This document shows, piece by piece, positions 33,618-42,285 of a DNA stretch of 64,000 bases. The notes beneath the pieces are model-generated. The model was not told the origin of the DNA. It was given only the letters and a program-made list of their open reading frames with translations, and made no database searches. Made by a program: the position numbers and the translations under genes. Source of the stretch: Spongisporangium articulatum (lineage in GTDB: Bacteria; Actinomycetota; Actinomycetes; Actinomycetales; Kineosporiaceae); contig NZ_JBITLV010000007.1 of NCBI RefSeq assembly GCF_044465595.1, positions 310,001-374,000 of the forward strand, in the 5' to 3' direction. How positions within the stretch are numbered: the first letter of the stretch is position 1; every line of letters begins with the position of its first letter.

Positions 33618-35591
33618 TCAGAAGCTCGCAGAGCGCACGAGCGGCCCGTCCGGTTCCTCCGGGCGGGCCGCAGTGTTTTGCCCCTGCAGCAGCACGAAGC
33701 GGTAGGCGGGCGCTCCGGCCGCACCGGGCAGCTCGGCCGCGGGCACCGAGCCCACCTCGGCTGCGTGCCAGCGCACCCGGTAGCCCTGCCGGGTGACGAC
33801 GACCACGGACAGGTCGCCGTGCCCGTCGTCGAGGACTCGCCCCCCGGGCTGCGGGACGGCCTCCCAGCCGTCACCGGCGCGCCGCTCGACCCGCACCAGC
33901 GGCTCGTGCCAACGCAGCCCGGCAGGCGCCGGGCCGGTCCACGCCCAGGAGACGTCGCCGACCGCATGGACGACGGGAGCGTCGGTGGACGACGCCCCCT
34001 CGCCACTCGCGGGGGCCGGCCAGTACCGCCGGACCTTCAGGTCCGGGACGCGGTGCGGGACGACGTCCCGCACCCGCCCGCCGCCCGTCGCCAACCGCTC
34101 GCCGAGGGACTCCAGGCAGGCGGCCAGGAACCGTTGGGTCGCAGGCCCGTACAGCGTGTGGCCGCCCTCGTAGAACTGGGCCGAGTACTCGGCGGCGGTC
34201 GTGCAGTAGCCGACGTACTCGTCGGCGACGGAGGTGACCACGGCCCGCTGCCCCGTCGCCGCCTCGATCGCCTCGGCGAAGCGGCGCCCGCTGGTCGTGG
34301 TGATCTCGAAGGGCAGTCCGGTCAGCACGACGTCCCCGACCCGCAGCAGCTGCAGCGGCAGGACGCGGGGGAAGCCGTCCAGCGGGAGGATGGCCGGCTG
34401 CCCCCACCGCGAGCCCAGCACCCATTTCGCCCCGTGCACGCTGCGACTCCACGGCTTGCCGTGCCCGGCTCGGAAGAAGGGCAGCAGCGAGACGCCCGGT
34501 GTGAGGTTCTCGCGGGCCCCGGCGACCAGCGCGGCGCCGACGGCCGGACGGGCGGGCAGCGCCACGTCGGGGGCCCCGGGGGCGCGGCGCTGGGCGGGGT
34601 CGCGCAGGTCGACCTCCCGCAGGGCGCACCCCAGGTCGACGGTCTCGCGAGGTGCGGCGGCCGTGTAGGCCTCCATCGCGCGCGCGGCGACCCCGCGCCC
34701 GATGCGAGCCGCCTCGGCGTGTCCGGCGGGCGCCTCCAAGGCGGGGGTGACATCCCCGTGCGTGCCCTGCAGCGCGGCCACGACCGGCCGCGCGCCCCGC
34801 CCGGTGGCGATCCGGTCCCCCACGTCGGTGCACAGGTACGACCAGAGGTCGGCGTTGTACGGGCCGGTGCTCGACGGCACGGTGGTGCCGTGGATCGAGA
34901 AGACGAGCAGCGCCGCCAGCGGGTCACCCTCGGCGGAGTCGAGGCGCAGCACCTCGACCCAGGGGTTCACGGCGTCGTAGGCGCCCATCGAGGAGCTGCC
35001 GGGATTGCGCCGGAACGCGGGTAACGAGCGGTTGCGGGTCAGCCCCTCGACCCGCGTCCTCCCCCACCCGGCGACGGCCGGACGTCGCGTCGCCACGGCC
35101 TCCTGCACGGCCTCGGTGACCCGCTCGACCAGGAACGCCGTCCAGTCCGGGTCGAGACCGGGACGGTTGGAGGAGAACCGGTTGTAGAAGTCGGTGCCGT
35201 GGAACTGCCCGGGTGCGCCGTGCGTGTGGGTGGCGCCGATCAGCAGCCCTTCGAGCGGGACGTCGACACCGGCCTCGAGCAGTCGCCGGGCGACCAGGTG
35301 CTGGATCAGGGCGGAACCGCCGAGCAGGTCGGTGGCCACGATCGCCAGCGACGTCGTGCCCTGTCGTAGGTGGATGACCCGGGCCCGCAACCGGGTGCGG
35401 AAACCGTTGCCGTCCTTGGCGTTGCGGGAGTAGCCGGCCTTGGGCAGCCCGGGCGGCGGGGTGATGTCGACCTCGGCGGCCCCGGCCAGGAGGCGCGGGA
35501 CGTCGGGCAACGGGGGCGACTGCCCCGGGCTCAGCGTGAGCCGCAGCCGGTCACCGTCGAGGGTGCCGCCGAGCACGGCCAGGGGTTCCAT
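33618..35591 (-). CDS. Neutral/alkaline ceramidase-like hydrolase
   Basis: A 657-residue protein of the neutral ceramidase family, which cleaves N-acyl sphingosines using a zinc site. Matching features are AGAAEVDITPPPGLPKAGY near the start, a zinc-ligand region GATHTHGAPGQFH, FSIHGTTVPSSTGPYNADLW and DEYVGYCTTAAEYSAQFYEGG (the C-terminal part of the catalytic domain). There is no clear signal peptide: the N-terminus MEPLAVLGGTLDGDRL is polar. It may therefore be cytoplasmic or act on other amides or lactams. It is convergent with qcrB and just downstream of the L,D-transpeptidase on the same strand. Confidence 0.8.
   Translation of the reverse strand: MEPLAVLGGTLDGDRLRLTLSPGQSPPLPDVPRLLAGAAEVDITPPPGLPKAGYSRNAKDGNGFRTRLRARVIHLRQGTTSLAIVATDLLGGSALIQHLVARRLLEAGVDVPLEGLLIGATHTHGAPGQFHGTDFYNRFSSNRPGLDPDWTAFLVERVTEAVQEAVATRRPAVAGWGRTRVEGLTRNRSLPAFRRNPGSSSMGAYDAVNPWVEVLRLDSAEGDPLAALLVFSIHGTTVPSSTGPYNADLWSYLCTDVGDRIATGRGARPVVAALQGTHGDVTPALEAPAGHAEAARIGRGVAARAMEAYTAAAPRETVDLGCALREVDLRDPAQRRAPGAPDVALPARPAVGAALVAGARENLTPGVSLLPFFRAGHGKPWSRSVHGAKWVLGSRWGQPAILPLDGFPRVLPLQLLRVGDVVLTGLPFEITTTSGRRFAEAIEAATGQRAVVTSVADEYVGYCTTAAEYSAQFYEGGHTLYGPATQRFLAACLESLGERLATGGGRVRDVVPHRVPDLKVRRYWPAPASGEGASSTDAPVVHAVGDVSWAWTGPAPAGLRWHEPLVRVERRAGDGWEAVPQPGGRVLDDGHGDLSVVVVTRQGYRVRWHAAEVGSVPAAELPGAAGAPAYRFVLLQGQNTAARPEEPDGPLVRSASF
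33641..33680 (+). terminator. Terminator of the ctaE-qcrCAB operon, inside the convergent gene
   Basis: A 13-base stem with one non-Watson-Crick pair (GCGGCCCGTCCGG at 33641-33653 and 33659-33671) around five bases is followed by AGTGTTTTG, a rare T-run in this window. It lies 32 bases after the qcrB stop, within the 3' end of the ceramidase-like gene on the other strand. Confidence 0.7.
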
Positions 35592-35615
35592 CTGTGGACC
35601 CTTCGCAACGAGGTG

Positions 35616-36779
35616 TCAGGCGGTCCACTTGTCGTACGAGACGTCCCACGCGGTGAACCCGTTGCCCCACTCCAGGGGCCGCTTGCTGTTCTTGTAGACG
35701 ACGACGTCACCGATCTTCGAGTGGTCGAACATCCACTGGGCGTTGGACATGCTCATCCCCGTGCAGCCGTGGCTGACGTTGGCCCGGCCCTGCGAGCCCA
35801 CGGACCACGGTGCGGCATGCAGGAACTCGCCGCTGTAGGTCAGGCGCATCGCGTAGTGCACGAGGATGTTGTAGTACTCGGGGTCGTCGGGGTCGGTGCC
35901 GGTCGAGGCCGCGTCCATCCGGCGGGTGGCCTCGTGCGTCATGATCACCTTGACCCCGTTGCGGGTCTCGTAACCGGCCTTCCCGGTGGTGATCGGAATG
36001 GTGCGGATGACCTTGCCGCCTCTGCGCACGGTCATCGTGTGCTTGTCGACATCGACCGTGCTGATCATCTCGGAGCCGATGGTGAAGTCGGTCTTCGCGG
36101 TCTTCGACGCCCCCCAGACGCCCTTGGCCAGCTCGACGCCGGCCAGGTCGGCCCGGACCTTCACCTTCACACCACTGGGCCAGTAGGCCTTGGGGCGCCA
36201 CTGCACCTGCTGGGCGGTCATCCACTTCCAGTCGCCCTCGACGAGCGGGTCGCTGGTGACGCTCAGGCCCTTCTCGACGGCCGCCTGCCGCGACTTGGCG
36301 ACGGGGGCCGAGAAGTTCAGCACCACGGGCATGCCGACGCCGACGGTGCTGCCGGCGGCCGGCTGCATCCAGACCTGGGCGCGCGCGGACGGCGACAGCG
36401 TGGTGAACGAGCTGGTGCTGGTGGCCTTCAACCCGTCCTGGTTGGCAGCCGCCACCGAGACGGTGTACTCGGCGCCGGGTTTCAGGACCCCGATGCTCTT
36501 CCAGGAGCGCTGGTCCGGCGACAGCTGCCCGTCGAGCGCATGCCCCTTGCTGGTGACGGAGACCGAGGCCAGCGTGCCGTCGAGGACCGAGATGGCGATC
36601 GGCTTGTCGAGCCGCCACTTCCGGGTGCCGTCGCCCGGCGCGATGTCGATCTTCGCGGCGGGGCTGGAGACGGTCTGCGGCTTCGGCCCGGCCGCGCCGT
36701 CCTCACCCGGGCCGCAGGCGGTCAGGCCGGCGACCAGCGTGACGACCACCCCGACCAGGGTCAGCGACCTGTACTGCAC
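35616..36779 (-). CDS. L,D-transpeptidase lipoprotein
   Basis: A 387-residue cell-wall crosslinking enzyme. The signal peptide ends in a lipobox (VAGLTACGPG), so it is likely membrane-anchored. Two Ig-like or bacterial fold domains (about residues 45-230) precede the YkuD catalytic domain, with the motif VSHGCTGMS near residues 335-343; its Cys acylates the donor stem peptide. It resembles LdtMt2-type enzymes that make 3-3 crosslinks. The Cys, His and Gly residues are all present. It sits between the ctaCDF operon and the ceramidase gene. Confidence 0.93.
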   Translation of the reverse strand: MQYRSLTLVGVVVTLVAGLTACGPGEDGAAGPKPQTVSSPAAKIDIAPGDGTRKWRLDKPIAISVLDGTLASVSVTSKGHALDGQLSPDQRSWKSIGVLKPGAEYTVSVAAANQDGLKATSTSSFTTLSPSARAQVWMQPAAGSTVGVGMPVVLNFSAPVAKSRQAAVEKGLSVTSDPLVEGDWKWMTAQQVQWRPKAYWPSGVKVKVRADLAGVELAKGVWGASKTAKTDFTIGSEMISTVDVDKHTMTVRRGGKVIRTIPITTGKAGYETRNGVKVIMTHEATRRMDAASTGTDPDDPEYYNILVHYAMRLTYSGEFLHAAPWSVGSQGRANVSHGCTGMSMSNAQWMFDHSKIGDVVVYKNSKRPLEWGNGFTAWDVSYDKWTA

Positions 36780-36811
36780 CGTTCTCTCCCCGAGAAGCGA
36801 CTGGGCATACG

Positions 36812-36836
36812 ACAGCCGCCCGGTCCGGGCGGCTGT
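36812..36836 (-). terminator. Hairpin terminator after the ctaC-ctaD-ctaF operon
   Basis: ACAGCCGCCC (36812-36821) pairs perfectly with GGGCGGCTGT (36827-36836) around a five-base loop, 47 bases beyond the ctaF stop on the minus strand. No T-tract follows. Confidence 0.7.
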
Positions 36837-36882
36837 GACTGGTGCGACAGCCTAGCCGGGGACGCCTCCGAAGATGCGGATA

Positions 36883-37287
36883 TCAGTGAGCGTGCTCGCC
36901 GCGGTAGAACTCGAAGACCCAGCCGATCACGCCGATGGCCCCCAGGCCGAGCCCGATGAGCAGCAGCCACCAGCCGATGGCTGCGCCCGCGAAGACCACG
37001 GCTCCGCCGCCGGCGGCCACCAGCGGCCACCAGGAGTAGGGCGCGAACTCGCCGAGTTCGCCTGCGCCCTGCTCGATCTCGCCGAAGGTGTCGTCCTCCG
37101 GGAGGTCGTCGGTGTGCCGGTCGGTGTAGGACAGGTACACCGCGATCATCAGGGCCAACCCGGCCGTCAGGAACAGGGCGACCACGCCGACCGGTTCCTC
37201 CCAGTCGGTGGCGAACACGCCGTAGACGACCCCGGTCACCGCGAAGATGATCGTGCCCAGCCAGAACAGCAGCGCCGTTACCTTCAC
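36883..37287 (-). CDS. ctaF: Cytochrome c oxidase subunit IV (CtaF)
   Basis: A 134-residue actinobacteria-specific subunit of the aa3 oxidase with four membrane helices, two in each half (about residues 5-25, 35-55, 85-105 and 108-128). The family loop DRHTDDLPEDDTFGEIEQGAGELGEF sits between the halves (shown here only in part as DLPEDDTFGEIEQG), and the end reads FEFYRGEHAH. GTG 37287 is preferred because it follows the ctaD stop by four bases and gives the usual length. It ends the ctaC-ctaD-ctaF operon. Confidence 0.92.
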   Translation of the reverse strand: MKVTALLFWLGTIIFAVTGVVYGVFATDWEEPVGVVALFLTAGLALMIAVYLSYTDRHTDDLPEDDTFGEIEQGAGELGEFAPYSWWPLVAAGGGAVVFAGAAIGWWLLLIGLGLGAIGVIGWVFEFYRGEHAH

Positions 37288-37291
37288 CGGT

Positions 37292-38998
37292 TCACTCCCT
37301 CGTCGTGCCGCGAGCCAGGTCGGGCTCGCCCAGCACCTCGTCCAGCAGGTTCTTGTCGGGGGTCGGCGCGTCCAGCTCGCTGATCTCCGGGTGGTGCAGG
37401 TCGAACGCCGGGCGCTCGGAGCGGATCCGCGGCAGCGAGATGAAGTTGTGCCGCGGCGGCGGGCAGGACGTCGCCCACTCCAGCGAGGCACCGAAGCCCC
37501 ACGGATCGTCGACCTTCACCAGCGGCGCCGACTTCCACGTCTTGTAGACGTTGTAGAGGAAGGGGAACGTCGCCGAGGCAAGGATGAACGCGCCCACGGT
37601 GGAGATGTCGTTGTACCACTGGAACCCGTCCTCGGGCAGGTAGTCCGCGTAGCGCCGCGGCATACCCGCCACCCCCAGCCAGTGCTGGATCAGGAACGTG
37701 GTGTGGAAGCCGATGAAGGTCATCCAGAAGTGGACCTTGCCCAGCCGCTCGTCGAGCATCCGGCCGGTGAGTTTCGGCCACCAGAAGTAGAACCCGGCGA
37801 ACATCGCGAAGACGACCGTGCCGAACACGACGTAGTGGAAGTGGGCCACCACGAAGTAGCTGTCGGACAGCTGCAGGTCCAGCGGGGGCGAGGACAGGAT
37901 GATGCCGGTCAGGCCGCCGAAGAGGAACGTCACGAGGAAGCCGATGGCCCAGACCATCGGGGTCTCGAAGGTCAGGGACCCGCCCCACATCGTGCCGATC
38001 CAGTTGAAGAACTTCACGCCGGTGGGTACCGCGATCAGCATCGTCATGAACGCGAAGAACGGCAGCGCCACCTGGCCCGTGACGTACATGTGGTGCGCCC
38101 ACACCGCGACCGACAGGCCGGCGATGCCCAGGGTCGCGAAGACCAGGCCCTTGTAGCCGAACAGCGGCTTGCGGCTGAACACCGGCAGGATCTCGCTGAT
38201 GATGCCGAAGAACGGCAGCGCGATGATGTAGACCTCGGGGTGGCCGAAGAACCAGAACAGGTGCTGCCACAGCAGCGCCCCGCCGTTCTCCGGTTCGAAC
38301 ACCTGGGCCCCCAGGCGCCGGTCGGCGCCCAGCGCCAGCAGCGCGGAGGCCAGCGGCGGGAAGGCCATCAGCACGAGGACGCTCGTGATGAGCACCGTCC
38401 ATGTGAACAGCGGCATCCGGTACATGGTCATGCCCGGGGCGCGCATGCAGACGATCGTGGTGATGAAGTTGACGGCGCCGAGGATGGTGCCGAAACCGCT
38501 CAGCGCCAGCCCGAAGACCCACAGGTCCCCGCCGACGCCCGGCGAGTACACCGAGTTGCTCAGCGGCGCGTACGCGAACCAGCCGAACGACGCCGCACCC
38601 TGCGGGGTGAGGAAGCCGGAGACGGCGATCAGGCTGCCGAACAGGTAGAACCAGTACGACAGCATGTTCAGCCGCGGGAACGCCACGTCGGGCGAGCCGA
38701 TCTGCAGCGGCATGATCGCGTTCGCGAAGCCCGCGAACAGCGGCGTCGCGAACATCAGCAGCATGATCGTGCCGTGCATGGTGAACAGCTGGTTGTAGAC
38801 CTCGTTGTCCCGCACGATCTGCAGGCCCGGCTCCCAGAGCTCGGCGCGGATGACCAGAGCCATCAGGCCGGCGGCCAGGAAGAACGCGAACGAGGTGATG
38901 AAGTACAGGTTGCCGATCACCTTGTGGTCGGTGGTGATCAGCCACTTGGTGACGGTGCGGCCCTTGCGGGAGGGCCCCTGGTCGAACGCGAGACTCAC
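37292..38998 (-). CDS. ctaD: Cytochrome c oxidase subunit I
   Basis: A 568-residue catalytic subunit with twelve membrane helices that reduces O2 at the haem a3-CuB site. Visible are HGTIMLLMFATP (haem a ligand His), WQHLFWFFGHPEVYI (the CuB His and cross-linked Tyr region), AHHMYVTGQ (CuB histidines), TGIILSSPPLDLQL and DSYFVVAHFHYVVFG (haem a3/a ligands). It is the middle gene of ctaC-ctaD-ctaF. The GTG start overlaps the ctaC stop (GTGA). Confidence 0.96.
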   Translation of the reverse strand: MSLAFDQGPSRKGRTVTKWLITTDHKVIGNLYFITSFAFFLAAGLMALVIRAELWEPGLQIVRDNEVYNQLFTMHGTIMLLMFATPLFAGFANAIMPLQIGSPDVAFPRLNMLSYWFYLFGSLIAVSGFLTPQGAASFGWFAYAPLSNSVYSPGVGGDLWVFGLALSGFGTILGAVNFITTIVCMRAPGMTMYRMPLFTWTVLITSVLVLMAFPPLASALLALGADRRLGAQVFEPENGGALLWQHLFWFFGHPEVYIIALPFFGIISEILPVFSRKPLFGYKGLVFATLGIAGLSVAVWAHHMYVTGQVALPFFAFMTMLIAVPTGVKFFNWIGTMWGGSLTFETPMVWAIGFLVTFLFGGLTGIILSSPPLDLQLSDSYFVVAHFHYVVFGTVVFAMFAGFYFWWPKLTGRMLDERLGKVHFWMTFIGFHTTFLIQHWLGVAGMPRRYADYLPEDGFQWYNDISTVGAFILASATFPFLYNVYKTWKSAPLVKVDDPWGFGASLEWATSCPPPRHNFISLPRIRSERPAFDLHHPEISELDAPTPDKNLLDEVLGEPDLARGTTRE

Positions 38999-39897
38999 TG
39001 GTTCACTCCCGCCTCTTCGGCATGGCCCGGGTCGACCGGCAGCTTGCTGCGGCCCAGGTCGGTCGGCAGCGAACCGGTCTGACCGGCGGCTCGCAGCGCC
39101 GCGACGTGCGCGTCGTAGTCGGCCTGGCTGACGACCTTCACGTTGAAGAGCATCGCCGAGTGGTACTCACCGCACAGCTCGGCGCACTTGCCCTTGTAGG
39201 TGCCGATCTGCGTGGGCACCACCTGGAAGCTGTTCTCCACCCCGGGGATGGTGTCCATCTTCCGCAGGAACGCGGGGATCCAGAACGAGTGGATGACGTC
39301 ACGCGAGGTCAGGTTGAACTGGACCCGCTTGTTCACGGGCAGCCACAGCGTGGGCAGTTCCTTCTCGATGCCCTTGCCACCGTCGAGCTCGCCCATCACG
39401 CCGGTCTCGTAGACGTCGGCGTTGACGTAGTTGAAGTCCCACGACCACTGCTTCGCGACGACGCCGACGGTCAGGTCGGGCGTCTTCTCGAGCGACAGCA
39501 GCTCGGACTGGTCGCGCGCCGTGTAGAAGAACAGCACGCCGACCATCATCAGAGGGACGATCGTGTACATGATCTCGAGCGGCAGGTGGTACCGGACCTG
39601 CGGCGGCAGCACGGCGTCGTCACGACGACGGCGGTACACGACCACCGACCAGATGATCAGCCCCCAGACCAGGACGCCGACGACGAGCGCGGCGATCCAG
39701 GACCCGTTCCAGAGGTTGATGATGCGGTCGTTGTCGACCGCGACATCCGGCCCGTACGGCAGGAAGCCGTGCTTCAGGGTGTCGGAACACCCCGACAGAG
39801 TGAGAACCGCCCCGACGCCGAGCGCGAGCGTCGCAGCACGCGCGGTACGCCGCGGGGACGGGGTTCTGCTGTGCGAACGCAACTCCGGCCTTCCCAC
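38995..39897 (-). CDS. ctaC: Cytochrome c oxidase subunit II (CuA)
   Basis: A 300-residue lipoprotein-type subunit II. The signal peptide ends in a lipobox (LTLSGCSD), and two membrane helices (about residues 55-80 and 95-120) precede an extracellular cupredoxin domain. The CuA ligands are in GKCAELCGEYHSAM, with an upstream His in DVIHSFWIP. It accepts electrons from QcrC. GTG 39897 is chosen because GAAGAGACC precedes it and it gives a proper signal peptide. It is the first gene of the oxidase operon and divergent from the aminotransferase-fold gene. Confidence 0.95.
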   Translation of the reverse strand: MGRPELRSHSRTPSPRRTARAATLALGVGAVLTLSGCSDTLKHGFLPYGPDVAVDNDRIINLWNGSWIAALVVGVLVWGLIIWSVVVYRRRRDDAVLPPQVRYHLPLEIMYTIVPLMMVGVLFFYTARDQSELLSLEKTPDLTVGVVAKQWSWDFNYVNADVYETGVMGELDGGKGIEKELPTLWLPVNKRVQFNLTSRDVIHSFWIPAFLRKMDTIPGVENSFQVVPTQIGTYKGKCAELCGEYHSAMLFNVKVVSQADYDAHVAALRAAGQTGSLPTDLGRSKLPVDPGHAEEAGVNQ

Positions 39898-40025
39898 GGT
39901 CTCTTCCCGGGCCGACGTTGCGCCGACCGGGTGGAACTTGACGCCTCCCGAGCACCACTGGTGCCCGACGACGAGCAGGGTAGCGGGTGGCGCATGCGCC
40001 TCCTCCGCAGGGGCACACTGACATC

Positions 40026-41174
40026 GTGACACCCCGGGTCTACCTCGACGGCGCCGCCACCCAACCCCTGCATCCCGCGGCCCGCGAGGCACTGCTCGCC
40101 GCGCTGGACGACGGGTGGGCCGACCCGCGCCGGCTGCACTCCGAGGGACGCCGGTCGCGGGCCCTCCTGGACGGCGCCCGCGAGGCGATCGCAGCCGTGC
40201 TGGGCGTGCGCACGGACGAACTGTCGTTCACGGGATCGCACACGCAGGCGGTGCACGCCGCCGTGCTCGGGGTGGCCGGGGCGCGACGGCGGGCCGGGAC
40301 GACGGTCGTCACCTCCACCGTCGAGCACCCGACCGTCCTGCACGCCGCCGACCACGTGGCGGCCCGCGGCGGCGGGGCCCGGAGCGACGTGGCCGTCGAC
40401 CGGACCGGCGCCGTGGACGCCGACACGTTCGCCGAATCCGTGAACACCCCGGGCGTGTCGCTCGCCTGCCTGCAGTTCGCCAACGCCGAGGTCGGCACCC
40501 GCCAACCGCTCGAGGCGGCGGCCACCGCGGCAGCCGCGGGCGGCGTCCCCCTGGTCGTGGACTTGAGCGCCTGCGCGGGGCACGTCGACGTACGGGGGGC
40601 GCGCGGCGACGTCCTGGTGGCCGATCCCCAGAGCTGGGGCGCGGCGCCCGGGGTGGGCGTGCTCGCGGTGCGGGCCGGCACCCGCTGGGCCGCGCCCGGC
40701 CCCGAGGGGGACGGTCCCGAGGCCGTCCCCGGAGGCGTGTCGGTGCCCGCCGCGCTCGCCGCGGCCGTGTCCCTGGAGGCGATGGTGGCCGGGCGCGCCG
40801 CGCGCGAGGCCGAGCAGCGCGCGCTGGTGGAGCGGGTCCGCCGCGGCGCGGCGCAGGTGCCGGACACCGAGGTGCTGGGGGACGACGTCCACCGGCTGCC
40901 GCACGTCGTCACCTTCTCGTGCCTGTACGTGGACGGCGAGGCGCTGCTGTCCGAGCTGGACCGGCGCGGGTTCGCGGTCGGGTCGGGTTCGGCGTGCACG
41001 GCCTCGACGCTGGAACCCAGTCACGTGCTGACGGCGATGGGCGTGCTCAGCCACGGCAACGTGCGGATCGGGCTCACCCCGGCGACGACGGGGGCCGACG
41101 TCGACGCCTTCCTCGCGGTGCTGCCCGACGCGGTCGCGACCGTGCGCCGCGAGCTGGGGGTCGAGGGCCTGTGA
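40026..41174 (+). CDS. Cysteine desulfurase-like class V aminotransferase-fold protein lacking the PLP lysine
   Basis: A 382-residue protein with the IscS/NifS fold: VYLDGAATQPLHP at the start, FTGSHTQAVHAAV, the PLP-stacking His in STVEHPTVL, and the Cys loop SGSACTASTLEPSHVL. At the position where cysteine desulfurases have SGHK, with the Schiff-base Lys, it reads ADPQSWGAAPGVG, with no Lys nearby. The DATQ motif is DLSA, and the GGxQERGxRxGT loop is absent. It is therefore probably not a standard PLP enzyme. The GTG of a TusA-like gene overlaps its stop, which suggests a sulfur-relay or scaffold role with that protein. Confidence 0.8.
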   Translation: MTPRVYLDGAATQPLHPAAREALLAALDDGWADPRRLHSEGRRSRALLDGAREAIAAVLGVRTDELSFTGSHTQAVHAAVLGVAGARRRAGTTVVTSTVEHPTVLHAADHVAARGGGARSDVAVDRTGAVDADTFAESVNTPGVSLACLQFANAEVGTRQPLEAAATAAAAGGVPLVVDLSACAGHVDVRGARGDVLVADPQSWGAAPGVGVLAVRAGTRWAAPGPEGDGPEAVPGGVSVPAALAAAVSLEAMVAGRAAREAEQRALVERVRRGAAQVPDTEVLGDDVHRLPHVVTFSCLYVDGEALLSELDRRGFAVGSGSACTASTLEPSHVLTAMGVLSHGNVRIGLTPATTGADVDAFLAVLPDAVATVRRELGVEGL

Positions 41175-41392
41175 CGGCCGAACCCGTGACGGTTGACGCG
41201 CGCGGCCTGCGCTGCCCCAAGCCGGTGATCGAACTAGCCCGCGCCGCAAGGGGTTCCGCGCCAGGTACGGAGATCACGGTCCTGCACACCGACCCCGCCG
41301 CCCCCGGCGACATCGCCGCCTGGTGCCGGATGCGCGGTCACACCCTCGTCGACCAGTTCCCCGGCTCGACCACCCTCACCCTCTCGCGGTGA
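41171..41392 (+). CDS. TusA-family sulfur carrier
   Basis: A 73-residue TusA/SirA-family protein. It has the sulfur-accepting Cys in VDARGLRCPKPVIELA (CPxP motif) and the family two-layer fold ending in DIAAWCRMRGHTLVD. It starts at GTG 41171, overlapping the stop of the desulfurase-like gene. Its TGA stop lies within the first arm of a nested hairpin repeat. Such proteins carry persulfide sulfur from a cysteine desulfurase to acceptors. Confidence 0.88.
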   Translation: MTAEPVTVDARGLRCPKPVIELARAARGSAPGTEITVLHTDPAAPGDIAAWCRMRGHTLVDQFPGSTTLTLSR

Positions 41393-41489
41393 TCATGCAC
41401 AAACGCACCCTTCCGCCGTTGATCATGCGCAAACGCATGATGCGTTCGCGCATGATCACGCCTGGCGTGCTGCGTTTGTGCATGATCAC
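41389..41489. repeat. Nested double hairpin of four TGATCATGC half-sites
   Basis: Four copies of the half-site occur in 101 bases: 41389-41407 and 41419-41440 in one direction, 41441-41459 and 41471-41489 in the other. The outer two are perfect complements over 19 bases (TGATCATGCACAAACGCA core), and the inner pair form their own hairpin. It separates the convergent TusA-like and aat genes and contains the TusA stop codon. Confidence 0.88.
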
Positions 41490-41506
41490 GAGCTGAGAAG
41501 GAGGGG

Positions 41507-42184
41507 CTAGGAGAAGAGGGGCGGCGGGTCGAGGCGCAGGGCCTCAGCCAGGCGGGACCGGTAGTCCTCGCGGCCGATCTCCACCACCCCGAGGCTCGCG
41601 AGGTGGTCCGTGCGCCACTGGACGTCGAGCAGCCGGCGCGGGTCGTCGTCCTCGCGGAGATACTCGACCAGCCGCACCAGCGCGACCTTCGACGCGTCGG
41701 TCTCGGTGTGGAACATCGACTCCCCCGCGAACAACCCGCCGATCGCCACTCCGTACAGCCCGCCGACCAGTTCCCCGGCCCGCCAGCACTCGACGCTGTG
41801 CGCCCAGCCCAGGTCGTACAGCCGGCGGTAGGCCTCGCCGATGCGCGGGGTGATCCAGCGGCCCGGTCGGCGGGTGTCGGCGCAGCCCTCCAGCACCCGG
41901 TCGAAGGCGGTGTCCACCCGCACGTCGAACCGGGCCAGCGACTTGCGCAGGGAGCGGCTGACCTTCAGCTCCCGCAGCGGCAGCACGCCGCGCGGGTCGG
42001 GCGACCACCAGCCGAGCGGGCCACGACCGTGCCGGCCCAGGCCCATCGGGAAGACACCCGCGCGGTAGCCGGCCAGCAGGGTGCCGGGCTCCAGGTCGGC
42101 ACCCACGCCGATCAGGTCCTCCCCGGGTACGGCGACGCCCAGGTCGAAGGCGTATCGGCTGGCCACCGGCTCGGCGGGCAACAC
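41507..42184 (-). CDS. aat: Leucyl/phenylalanyl-tRNA-protein transferase
   Basis: A 225-residue Aat, which adds Leu or Phe from tRNA to proteins with N-terminal Arg or Lys for the N-degron pathway. Family motifs are GVFPM (residues about 44-48), WWSPDPRGVLPL, and HSVECWRAGELVGGLYGVAIGGLFAGESMF (given in part: GGLYGVAIGGLFAGESMF). GTG 42184 is chosen: GAGGG lies a few bases upstream, whereas the longer open frame to 42235 would read through the upstream hairpin. Confidence 0.93.
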   Translation of the reverse strand: MLPAEPVASRYAFDLGVAVPGEDLIGVGADLEPGTLLAGYRAGVFPMGLGRHGRGPLGWWSPDPRGVLPLRELKVSRSLRKSLARFDVRVDTAFDRVLEGCADTRRPGRWITPRIGEAYRRLYDLGWAHSVECWRAGELVGGLYGVAIGGLFAGESMFHTETDASKVALVRLVEYLREDDDPRRLLDVQWRTDHLASLGVVEIGREDYRSRLAEALRLDPPPLFS

Positions 42185-42196
42185 TGAACCCTCTAG

Positions 42197-42281
42197 GTCG
42201 TGATCATGCAGAAACCTCGCGCTCTCGGCCGTCACGACCCAGGGCCGCGACGTCTGCGCGAGGTTTCTGCATGATCACGAC
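42197..42281. repeat. Long TGATCA-type hairpin between adoK and aat
   Basis: Perfect 26-base arms (42197-42222 and 42256-42281, beginning GTCGTGATCATGCAGAAACC) surround a 33-base loop. It sits five bases beyond the adoK stop and 12 bases ahead of the aat start on the minus strand. It could end adoK transcription; the aat ribosome binding site lies just outside the stem. Confidence 0.88.
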
Positions 42282-42285
42282 GGGG

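Noticed and set aside
41389..41489. Possible CRISPR-like array of short repeats
   Set aside because: The four half-sites are nested inverted copies, not direct repeats with equal spacers, and no cas genes are present.
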